Position numbers and translations under genes: made by a program | Notes under the pieces: model-generated | The model's database searches: none | The model's input: the letters and a program-made list of their open reading frames with translations, nothing else | What the model was told of the DNA's origin: nothing | Assembly: GCA_003487805.1 (NCBI GenBank) | Contig: DNNE01000039.1 | Location: 2,190-14,244, forward strand | Source of the DNA: Blastocatellia bacterium | GTDB taxonomy: Bacteria > Acidobacteriota > Blastocatellia > Pyrinomonadales > Pyrinomonadaceae | Direction: 5' to 3' | Length of the DNA: 12,055 nt | In this document: in pieces, positions 6,125-12,055 of the stretch | How positions within the stretch are numbered: the stretch's first letter is position 1 | How the letters are laid out: the number at the start of each line of letters is the position of its first letter

Positions 6125-6955
6125 TTACGCTAACCCACCAGCCGCCAACCAGTGACCGCCATCGACAACCAGCACTGCGCCATTAATGAAGTTAGCCGCA
6201 TCTGAACACAGAAAGACTGCGGCGTTCTCGATGTCCTGGATCATTCCGAAGCGACCCAGAGGAATCCTTTGCCTGAGTTTCTCTTTGATGGGTTCGGGAA
6301 CCAATCGCTTCATCCCTTCCGTATCACCGATTGGACCAGGCGCGATCGCATTCACCCGGATTCCGTGACGACCCCATTCGACGGCGAGATTGCGTGTCAA
6401 AGCGTCGACACCCGCCTTCGCCGCTGAGACGTGAAGCTGCATCGGCGTGCCGAGGTAATGCAGCGTCGCGCTGATGTTTAGAATCTGTCCGCGGTTCTTC
6501 TTCAGCTCTTCAAACGCCGCGCGACAAACATTGAATGTTCCCTTCAGATCGATATCAACCACGGTGCCGAATCCGTTGGGTGATAGGTCTTCAGCTTTGG
6601 CCAGAAAATTTCCGGCAGCGCCATTCACGACAATATCGATCTTTCCGAAGCGTTCGACGGTGGCAGCGATGGCTTTGGCAACTTCGTCAGGTTTGCGAAC
6701 GTCGGCAGCGACGGCGAACGCTTCGCCTCCACTTGGATTCTCTTCCGAGTTGCCCTCGCTCACGCTCGGGCTTCTGACACGAGCGTCGTTGATAGCCTTC
6801 GCGGCCGGCTCGAGATGTTCAATGCTGCGGCTGACAAGCGCGACGTTCGCGCCGGCTTCCGCCATCGCGCGCGCTACGCCGCCGGTGATGCCGGTGCCGC
6901 CACCTGTGATGAAGGCGACGCGGCCTGCAAGAATTCCATCGCTGAAGATTTTCAT
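6125..6955 (-). CDS. SDR-family reductase, 2,4-dienoyl-CoA reductase-like
   Basis: This is a 276-residue short-chain dehydrogenase/reductase. The N-terminal FSDGILAGRVAFITGGGTGI is the NAD(P)-binding Rossmann start, NGAAGNFL is at 111-118, ISATLHYLGTPMQLHVSAAKAG at 161-182 and APGPIGDTEGMKRL at 205-218. These segments closely recall peroxisomal-type 2,4-dienoyl-CoA reductase (DECR2), which removes double bonds during unsaturated fatty-acid beta-oxidation. As in that family, the canonical SDR tyrosine four residues before the lysine K180 is absent (V176). The third glycine of the TGxxxGxG motif is threonine here (T24). Residues about 60-75 (VRSPSVSEGNSEENPS) look like an insertion encoded by a dispersed repeat. 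The ATG at 6955 is one base from a palindromic element that fills the whole upstream gap, and no ribosome site is visible. The substrate is inferred from family resemblance only. Confidence 0.88.
   Translation of the reverse strand: MKIFSDGILAGRVAFITGGGTGITGGVARAMAEAGANVALVSRSIEHLEPAAKAINDARVRSPSVSEGNSEENPSGGEAFAVAADVRKPDEVAKAIAATVERFGKIDIVVNGAAGNFLAKAEDLSPNGFGTVVDIDLKGTFNVCRAAFEELKKNRGQILNISATLHYLGTPMQLHVSAAKAGVDALTRNLAVEWGRHGIRVNAIAPGPIGDTEGMKRLVPEPIKEKLRQRIPLGRFGMIQDIENAAVFLCSDAANFINGAVLVVDGGHWLAAGGLA
6753..6780 (-). repeat. Dispersed repeat copy inside the reductase coding region
   Basis: Read on the minus strand from 6780, the sequence begins GTGTCAGAAGCCCGAGCGTG and continues to AGCGAGGG. 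It matches one arm of the intergenic inverted repeat at 10397-10482 at 23 of 28 positions. It is in frame and encodes residues VRSPSVSEG of the reductase, between the second beta-strand region and the conserved VAADVR segment, where the homologues I recall have a shorter connection. Confidence 0.65.
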
Positions 6956-6956
6956 A

Positions 6957-7013
6957 TGTAGCGCAACTTGTTAAGTTGCGAAATCGAAACGCAAGTTAAC
7001 AACTTGCGCTACA
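6957..7013. repeat. Double-hairpin palindromic element, dikinase-reductase gap
   Basis: An outer 5 bp repeat (TGTAG 6957-6961 / CTACA 7009-7013) encloses two perfect hairpins: CGCAACTT-GTT-AAGTTGCG (6962-6980) and CGCAAGTT-AAC-AACTTGCG (6990-7008). Overall the two halves are also reverse complements of each other with two mismatches, so a single long hairpin is an alternative fold. It occupies 57 of the 59 bp between the dikinase-like gene stop and the reductase start. It therefore includes the position where a reductase ribosome-binding site would be expected. Confidence 0.85.
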
Positions 7014-7014
7014 A

Positions 7015-8937
7015 CTATCCGCCCGGAATAAATGGCCGCGCTTGTACGATATAAATCTGGCCTTTCATGTAAGCCCATTCGATGTCTTGATCTCTGCCGC
7101 GAAAGATCTGTTTGATAGTCGCCGCCGCGTTGGCCAATCGCCGCACTACTTCATCGCTCAACACTGCGCGCTCGCCGCTGATCGGAATCTCCCTGATGCC
7201 GCCCTTCTCATCGAAGGTCAGCAGACTGTCCTCTTCCGATCGTGTCAGAACCTGCACCGCGTCTGCTTTCGGACGAAAGACAACTTGCTCAGCGATTCTC
7301 TGCCCTTCCACCACGCGCATGCCCAGGCCGCGTTTCGCGCTGATGTAGATCGCCGGCTCTTTGCTGTCTTTATTAAACGGATCGGTCGTGATCATCACAC
7401 CAGAGCTTTCCGAGTTGATTCCTTCCTGAACAAGGACCGCCATATAAATTTTCGCATGATCGATTCCGGCCCGCTCGCGCGCTTCGTAGGCTTCAAAGTT
7501 CCAGACCGAAGCCCAGACAGTTTTGATTCCTTCGATCAATTGATCGTCAGTCTTCAGGTTCGGCATCGAGGTGTAAAGTCCGGCGCCGTTGAAATTCGGC
7601 AGGTCCTCACTGTTGGTCGAGCTGCGGGCAAACACTCCCTTGCCGGGAAACTCGGCATGCCAGCGGCGCAAAACCTCCGCGCGCAGTTGAGCGTTAACTG
7701 TTCCCTTCTGAAAGTTGTCGCGCATCCGCGTCAGATACGCGCGGCGATAAGCGGGATCGTGAACGAACTTCTGATCGTTCATCATCGTGTAGATCGCATC
7801 GTCCAGTTTGTTCTCGCGGAGAAACTGATCGTAAAAGAAAAATGGAATCGTGAAACCGGGGGGAACGGTAAAGCCCGGTGGCCGCGCGTGAATCATCTCG
7901 CCGAGGTTCGCTGATTTTGCTCCATACGAGATCACGGAGGGCGAGCGCTGCTCACCCAGACCAGCGATTTTCGTAACCGACAGATCCGAGCGCGGCCTCA
8001 TTACGTCCAGCCGTTGCTTCAGGCGCTTCTGATACTCATCCAGCTCGTTGTTGTCAGCTTTCCTGATCGAATAGGTATCGCGCCGCGCGTCGAACTCAAC
8101 CCACCAACCGTTATATTGCTTGAACAGTTCCTGCGCGTTTTTGATGTAGACATTCGGAACGCCCCAGCCTTTCGCCAGCAGGTTGATGTGCGACAAAGGC
8201 GTCGAAGGTTTGCTCGTAATGATTCCAGCGACCGGCGGCAATTGCACCGGCACTTCATCGAGCACCAGAATTTCGTTGAAGCCAATCTCGACGTGCTCGT
8301 CGAGTTTGGGAATCACATGAATGCGTCCCAGAGCCTTCGCTACATTCAGCGCCTGATAGTCCTGTCCCTTCGAAATCTCGGTTTGCAGTACTCGCTGAAG
8401 ACCAAGTTGCGAGGACGCGTCTTCCTGGCGCGACGAGTTCGGCTTAAATGCGACGGGTGTGAAGAAAGTCTTGTTGATGATGTCTGAAGCGAGTTTGATT
8501 TGATCGGCGGGAATCAAATCGCCTTCCCAAAATTCAAAGGTCCACTTTCGCACCGGCGTCTGGTAAGCGATTGTGCCCATCACGAAGCGCCGGTTTGGCT
8601 TCAGGTAATTATTCTCAAAGAAGACCTGGCCGCGTTCGAGCGACAGATAAGTGCCGTTGACGAAGTCCTTGTGAAACTTGTAGAGCTTCGTGTTCACGTA
8701 ATAGATACGATTCTCGTGTTGGCGATCGATTACGAAGAGGACGTGCGGCAGCGCGTAGGGCGTGTTTGCATCATAGACGACGGAAAGCGTGTCGAACTGC
8801 GCCTGCGAAGAAACGCTCGGCAGAGACTGAACTTCATTTGAGCGTTGTGGCGACTGCCCTAACGCAACCAGCGCGACAAGCAGGAAAAGCCCCATCAGCG
8901 GCAAATGTCGAATCATGCGGTCGCGTTTGGTGCTCAT
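7015..8937 (-). CDS. Exported PEP/pyruvate-binding (dikinase-like) protein
   Basis: The 640-residue protein begins with a signal peptide or membrane anchor: basic MSTKRDRMIRH, then LPLMGLFLLVALVALG. Residues about 40-200 are a region I do not recognise. A phosphohistidine (swivelling) domain follows at about 205-290, with TPLSHINLLAKGWGVPNVYI and probable phospho-acceptor H250. The C-terminal half is the PEP-synthase/PPDK ATP-binding domain: YGAKSANLGEM (338-348), VPPGFTIPFFFYDQFL, FARSSTNSEDLPNFNGAGLYTS with R438, GVMITTDPF and the terminal IYIVQARPF. This order, histidine domain before ATP domain, and the LSH form of the motif resemble plant glucan-water dikinase rather than PPDK or PpsA. 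There is no PEP-binding TIM barrel. The start ATG overlaps the stop of the decarboxylase gene (ATGA). Phosphotransfer activity is likely, but the substrate is unknown; an ATP-using enzyme with an export signal is odd. Confidence 0.85.
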   Translation of the reverse strand: MSTKRDRMIRHLPLMGLFLLVALVALGQSPQRSNEVQSLPSVSSQAQFDTLSVVYDANTPYALPHVLFVIDRQHENRIYYVNTKLYKFHKDFVNGTYLSLERGQVFFENNYLKPNRRFVMGTIAYQTPVRKWTFEFWEGDLIPADQIKLASDIINKTFFTPVAFKPNSSRQEDASSQLGLQRVLQTEISKGQDYQALNVAKALGRIHVIPKLDEHVEIGFNEILVLDEVPVQLPPVAGIITSKPSTPLSHINLLAKGWGVPNVYIKNAQELFKQYNGWWVEFDARRDTYSIRKADNNELDEYQKRLKQRLDVMRPRSDLSVTKIAGLGEQRSPSVISYGAKSANLGEMIHARPPGFTVPPGFTIPFFFYDQFLRENKLDDAIYTMMNDQKFVHDPAYRRAYLTRMRDNFQKGTVNAQLRAEVLRRWHAEFPGKGVFARSSTNSEDLPNFNGAGLYTSMPNLKTDDQLIEGIKTVWASVWNFEAYEARERAGIDHAKIYMAVLVQEGINSESSGVMITTDPFNKDSKEPAIYISAKRGLGMRVVEGQRIAEQVVFRPKADAVQVLTRSEEDSLLTFDEKGGIREIPISGERAVLSDEVVRRLANAAATIKQIFRGRDQDIEWAYMKGQIYIVQARPFIPGG

Positions 8938-10379
8938 CTGAATAGCGCTGCCCCCTCGCTTACCAGCAATTCTACCAAATCATCGATATGCCTTCGCTCC
9001 GTCAAATAACTGTTGATGTTGACGCGCAACGTGCGGCGGCCATGCAGGATCGTTGATGGGAAAAAAGCTTTTCCGCTCTTTTCGACTCTTTGCTGTAGAG
9101 CTTGCTGAATCTGATCCTGATCGGGACCAGGCATTGCGCGAACAGTTTGCGGAAGGAATCTGAAACAACAGACCGCGGTTTCGATCTCGCCTACGCGTTC
9201 GAAGTCCCCCAGTGTTTCTAATCGCCCTGCCAGATATTCGGCGAGTTCGATGTGCCGTTCAGTTGTTTCCGCATAGCCACGCTTGCCCATGAACTTGAAA
9301 CACATCCAAAGCTTTAATGAATTGAATCGGCGCGTGCCCATCTGGCCGTAGCGAAAGAAATCGTATTGCGCATCCGAAAACCCGCGATCCTCGCTGAGAT
9401 ACTCCGGCGACATGTCGAAAGAATTGCGCAGCACCTGACCGCCGTCGCGCACCAGCGTCGCGCCGCATGAGAAAGGAACAAACATCCATTTGTGCGGATC
9501 GAAAGTAATCGAATCAGCTAACTCAATTCCGCGCAGCTTGTCTTTGTGTTTGCCTGAAAATGCGAGCGCGCCGCCATACGCAGCATCGACATGAAACCAA
9601 CAATCGTTGGCGCCGGCGATTGCCGCCAAATCCGGCAGCGGATCAATTACCCCGGTTGAGGTCGTGCCCGCCACGCCGACGATGCAGAAAGGTTTGCGTC
9701 CTTCGGCCACGTCTTTCTTAATTGCTGCATTCAAACTGTCCAGTCGAATGTGAAAGCGACTGTTTGTTTCGATCTTGCGCAAGCTCTCACGGCCCAGACC
9801 CAGAATGTCGAGGCTCTTCTCAACTGAATAATGACATTGCTCAGAGGTGTAAACGGTGAGATCGCCCGCACTTGTGGCGCCCTTCTGTCTCATCTCAGGA
9901 GCCGTACGATCGCGCGCGCACTTGAGCGCGATCAGATTCGCTTCCGATCCGCCGCTCGCCAGAACACCGAACGCTTCGCTGCCGTAGCCGATCAATTCGC
10001 AGAGCCAGCGAATGACTTGCGATTCGATCATCGCCGACGTTGGACCATTGCGCCATGCCCCGGCGTTTTGATTGAGCGACGAACATAACGCGTCCGCCCA
10101 AACGCCGATTGCCAGCGGCGTCGGATTGAATTGACCGAAGTAATGCGGACTCGGGACCTGCATCGCGTGCGGCGCCACCTCGCGCGCGAATTGATCGAGA
10201 ATCTTTTCGGCGGGCGTCCCCGTAATCGGCAGAGGTTCGTTGAATAGCTGCTTAAGATCGTCCGGTGTCGCCGCCGAGGTGACGGGCGCGGAATCGAGGC
10301 GTGACGCATGCTCGGCAATTAGTTTGGTCACGGCGCGGCCGAGCTTCTCGTGTTGTTCTCTTAATGTTTCGCTGCTCAT
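8934..10379 (-). CDS. Group II PLP-dependent decarboxylase
   Basis: The 481-residue protein is a pyridoxal-phosphate enzyme of the aromatic-L-amino-acid / glutamate / diaminobutyrate decarboxylase family. Visible motifs are PHYFGQFNPTPL near the N-terminus, GVLASGGSEANLIAL (138-152) for phosphate binding, SEQCHYSVEKS with H183 stacking on the cofactor, WFHVDAAYGG with D265 holding the pyridine nitrogen, and the Schiff-base lysine K297 in FDPHKWMFVPFSCGATLVRD. The C-terminal LRVNINSYLTERRHIDDLVELL is also typical. The length matches the family. The substrate cannot be set from sequence alone; aromatic amino acids or diaminobutyrate are the usual choices. The gene is the first of the minus-strand run, divergent from rsmG, and is coupled to the dikinase-like gene by a 4 bp overlap. 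This suggests a shared but unknown function. Confidence 0.92.
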   Translation of the reverse strand: MSSETLREQHEKLGRAVTKLIAEHASRLDSAPVTSAATPDDLKQLFNEPLPITGTPAEKILDQFAREVAPHAMQVPSPHYFGQFNPTPLAIGVWADALCSSLNQNAGAWRNGPTSAMIESQVIRWLCELIGYGSEAFGVLASGGSEANLIALKCARDRTAPEMRQKGATSAGDLTVYTSEQCHYSVEKSLDILGLGRESLRKIETNSRFHIRLDSLNAAIKKDVAEGRKPFCIVGVAGTTSTGVIDPLPDLAAIAGANDCWFHVDAAYGGALAFSGKHKDKLRGIELADSITFDPHKWMFVPFSCGATLVRDGGQVLRNSFDMSPEYLSEDRGFSDAQYDFFRYGQMGTRRFNSLKLWMCFKFMGKRGYAETTERHIELAEYLAGRLETLGDFERVGEIETAVCCFRFLPQTVRAMPGPDQDQIQQALQQRVEKSGKAFFPSTILHGRRTLRVNINSYLTERRHIDDLVELLVSEGAALFR

Positions 10380-10396
10380 GTTATCTTCGCTGAGTC

Positions 10397-10482
10397 GTGT
10401 CAGAACCGGGAGCGGTAGCGACCGGATCGTGACGTCAACGTCGCCTGATCGATCCCGTCGCTACCGCTCCGGGTTCTGACAC
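10397..10482. repeat. 86 bp inverted repeat in the divergent intergenic region
   Basis: The arms 10397-10422 and 10457-10482 are reverse complements at 25 of 26 positions, beginning GTGTCAGAACC from each end. Pairing can continue inward through GGATCG (10424-10429 with 10450-10455). The 20 nt centre includes the palindrome TGACGTCA. The element covers two thirds of the 130 bp between the divergent decarboxylase and rsmG genes, so it must overlap or abut both promoters. A relative of one arm is found inside the reductase gene at 6753-6780. Confidence 0.85.
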
Positions 10483-10509
10483 AGACATGTAAACAGAAGT
10501 TCAGAAGAA

Positions 10510-11139
10510 ATGGCAACGCCTATAGAAGAGTTTAGACAAGCACTTGAAGCTCATGCGCCTGAGTTTGGAATTGCTTTGCAGGCTGATCACCTCAAGCGGC
10601 TTATCGATTATTACGGGCTGATCATGAAATGGAACGAGCGGCTTCATCTCGTGGCGCCGTGTCGACCGGCGGAGTTCGCCACCCGCCACGTCCTTGAGTC
10701 ACTGACGCTGCTAAAACATCTTCCGGTTGGCGCTACGATAATTGATGTTGGGTCAGGCGCAGGCTTGCCCATCATTCCCTGTCTGTTGGTTCGCGAAGAT
10801 CTCCGCGCTACCCTGATCGAATCATCAAACAGAAAAGCTGTTTTCCTTCGTGAAGCGCTCCGCCCCGTAACGCCACCAGATCGCGCGCAGGTGATCACGG
10901 CCCGTTTCCAAGAGGTTGAAACTCCCCAGGCTGACTTCGTAACATGTCGAGCGCTCAATCGCTTTAGCGAAATCCTCCCTGCGCTCGTCGATTGGGCCCC
11001 GCGGAATTCGACGCTTCTCCTTTTCACCGGCGGATCAATTCGCAACCAAATTCAAACCATTCTCGGCTCGGTTACGGTCGAACGCATCCCTCATTCGGAA
11101 CGACGTTTCCTACTAATCGCGCGCAGTGAATCAGTTTGA
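10510..11139 (+). CDS. rsmG: 16S rRNA (guanine-527 N7)-methyltransferase
   Basis: RsmG (GidB) uses S-adenosylmethionine to make m7G527 in the small-subunit rRNA; its loss is known to give low-level streptomycin resistance in several bacteria. The 209-residue product has the family length. It shows the N-terminal helical part with MKWNERLHLVAP (39-50), the SAM-binding motif IIDVGSGAGLPIIP (77-90), the acidic-loop segment LIESSNRKAVFLREA and the later TCRALNRF. Typical RsmG proteins read GFPGIP where this one has GLPIIP, a minor deviation. The ATG at 10510 is preceded by AGAAGA, a weak ribosome site. The gene is alone on the plus strand here, without the mnmG or parAB neighbours common elsewhere. 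A double-hairpin element begins one base after its stop codon. Confidence 0.94.
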   Translation: MATPIEEFRQALEAHAPEFGIALQADHLKRLIDYYGLIMKWNERLHLVAPCRPAEFATRHVLESLTLLKHLPVGATIIDVGSGAGLPIIPCLLVREDLRATLIESSNRKAVFLREALRPVTPPDRAQVITARFQEVETPQADFVTCRALNRFSEILPALVDWAPRNSTLLLFTGGSIRNQIQTILGSVTVERIPHSERRFLLIARSESV

Positions 11140-11140
11140 G

Positions 11141-11191
11141 GTGGCACGCGCATCTTGCGCGTGATCTCACGGGCGAGGACGCCCGTGCCAC
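11141..11191. repeat. Double-hairpin palindromic element downstream of rsmG
   Basis: An outer 8 bp inverted repeat (GTGGCACG 11141-11148 / CGTGCCAC 11184-11191) encloses two perfect hairpins: CACGCGCA-TCT-TGCGCGTG (11145-11163) and CACGGGCG-AGGA-CGCCCGTG (11168-11187). The outer and inner pairings partly share bases, so they are alternatives or branch-migrate. It could serve as an rsmG terminator or 3' stabiliser, but no T-tract follows. Confidence 0.85.
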
Positions 11192-11372
11192 GACCTCATC
11201 GCGCGCACAACAAATTGACCCGCACGCCCGCGAAAATTTTCTGGAAGCACTTAGGGATTAACGGTTTTCCCTTCGTACAGTCTTAATTAAAAAACGCGGG
11301 TCAGGCTGCAACCTACTCAGCGCTACGGATCCACGAACGGGATTGAACGCTCTTGCATTTGGGGGTTTCGAG

Positions 11373-11987
11373 ATGCCTCTTCTTACCAAAATCAGTTTAG
11401 GTCTTGCGGCGATCTTGATTTCGATCGCAATTGCGCCCGCGGCAAAAGCCGATCCGCTCACGATTACCAGCGGCGGATTTGCAATAAACAACTTGGCTCA
11501 TAGTTTGACGGGTGCGCCCGGTATGGACGCTCTGGATGGTTATGTCACCACCTCAACGCATAATGTCAGCGGCGGAGGCAGCTTCATCGCGCTCCTAAAC
11601 CCGTTGAAGTTCACAACCGGATTCACTGGTCTGGACTCGGGGGGTAATCATTCGTTTACATTTACGCAATTGCTGACGATCAATGGTCAGACCCAGATCC
11701 TTAGTCTGGCGGGTAGCATTGACATTAGCCGTCTGGTGGACACGGTACACATTATTTCCGCGGCGCCACTCACTTTCAAATTCAGTACATTTTCAGTTGT
11801 CGTTAACGTGATTCCCACGGACGTTGAGGGATTCGGCGGAGTGTCGTGCGGAGATTTGAAAGCGAAGATCACAGTCATTCCCAATACGGCCGTGCCTGAG
11901 CCGGCGACGCTTACGCTTCTGGGATTAGGTTTGGCGGGAGCGGCGGCGAAACTTCGTAAGCGCCGAAAGAATAAGATCGCAGCGTAA
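11373..11987 (+). CDS. PEP-CTERM sorting-domain protein
   Basis: From the ATG at 11373 the product has 204 residues. It starts with a signal peptide, MPLLTKISLGLAAILISIAI, with likely cleavage after AKA near residue 26. The middle is a Ser/Thr/Gly-rich, beta-rich stretch with no recognisable catalytic domain. The C-terminus is a textbook PEP-CTERM signal: VPEP at 174-177, a hydrophobic LTLLGLGLAGAAA segment, then KLRKRRKNK. Such proteins are exported, processed by an exosortase and displayed at the surface or in the exopolysaccharide matrix. I preferred this start to a TTG at 11343 because the signal peptide then begins correctly and a G-rich stretch (11361-11365) lies upstream. The exosortase is not in this window. 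The native function is unknown. Confidence 0.9.
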   Translation: MPLLTKISLGLAAILISIAIAPAAKADPLTITSGGFAINNLAHSLTGAPGMDALDGYVTTSTHNVSGGGSFIALLNPLKFTTGFTGLDSGGNHSFTFTQLLTINGQTQILSLAGSIDISRLVDTVHIISAAPLTFKFSTFSVVVNVIPTDVEGFGGVSCGDLKAKITVIPNTAVPEPATLTLLGLGLAGAAAKLRKRRKNKIAA

Positions 11988-12055
11988 GAGTGGGATGCCA
12001 GGTCGGGGGGCTCGCCCGCCCCCCGGGGGGGGGGCGCCGGGGCCCCCCCCCCCCC
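11988..12055. other. Low-complexity G/C homopolymer contig end
   Basis: After about 12007 the sequence becomes runs of G and C (about ten consecutive G, then a final run of C) unlike anything else in the window. It most likely reflects an unreliable assembly edge, perhaps built on a short GC-rich hairpin such as the GGGGGGC / GCCCCCC pair at 12005-12023. I see no gene in it. Confidence 0.6.

Noticed and set aside
7042..7914. 290-codon open frame on the plus strand
   Set aside because: It lies wholly antisense to the dikinase-like gene, whose protein has clear family motifs; its own translation shows no recognisable domain and is a codon-bias shadow.
10430..10437. TGACGTCA palindrome resembling a CRE/bZIP site
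   Set aside because: That is a eukaryotic factor site; here it is just the centre of a bacterial inverted repeat.
11142..11160. Possible sigma-54 promoter (TGGCACG ... TTGC) that might drive the PEP-CTERM gene
   Set aside because: The spacing between the GG and GC elements is two bases too long, the bases are explained by the hairpin element, and the site is over 200 bp from the gene.
1..11191. CRISPR array among the repeats
   Set aside because: No repeat recurs at regular spacing with unique spacers of 25-45 bp, and no cas genes are present; the repeats are isolated palindromes.
11215..11243. TTGACC as a -35 box upstream of the PEP-CTERM gene
   Set aside because: No acceptable -10 hexamer lies 16-18 bp downstream, so I could not support a promoter call.

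Overview
The window is a bacterial chromosomal segment dominated by one long minus-strand run of ten genes (positions 10379 down to 127). A divergent plus-strand rsmG and a plus-strand PEP-CTERM surface-protein gene follow at the right end. The moderate-to-high GC, the PEP-CTERM protein, the ankyrin lipoprotein and the density of small palindromic intergenic repeats suggest an Acidobacteriota-like (perhaps Blastocatellia) soil or environmental genome. That assignment is an inference; there is no rRNA or other decisive marker here. The last ~50 bases are G/C homopolymers and look like a degraded contig end.

Reading the minus strand in transcription order, the layout is as follows. A group II PLP-dependent decarboxylase overlaps by 4 bp (ATGA) an exported dikinase-like protein, whose domain order (phosphohistidine domain, then ATP-binding domain) recalls plant glucan-water dikinase. 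Next is a short-chain reductase resembling peroxisomal-type 2,4-dienoyl-CoA reductase. A tryptophan biosynthesis cluster then runs trpE, cyclophilin, ankyrin lipoprotein, trpG, trpD, trpC. TrpE plus TrpG make anthranilate from chorismate and glutamine, TrpD adds phosphoribose, and TrpC closes the indole ring. trpF, trpB and trpA are not visible and could lie beyond the left edge. The cyclophilin and ankyrin genes inserted between trpE and trpG have no known link to tryptophan synthesis; their reading frames overlap each other, so they are probably translationally coupled.

The most striking feature is not a gene. Nearly every sizeable intergenic gap is occupied by a palindromic element: 18-75, 2008-2070, 2688-2780, 4248-4397, 6045-6114, 6957-7013, 10397-10482 and 11141-11191. 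They fall into several families. Three of them (2008-2070, 6957-7013, 11141-11191) share no sequence but share one architecture: a short outer inverted repeat enclosing two near-perfect hairpins, which would fold as a three-way junction. One family (10397-10482) has a relative inside a protein-coding gene: about 28 bp at 6753-6780 match it and encode an extra in-frame peptide in the reductase. Another element (4248-4397) covers the start of the cyclophilin frame and may supply its start codon and N-terminus. A short candidate reading frame with tandem Trp codons lies just upstream of trpE.
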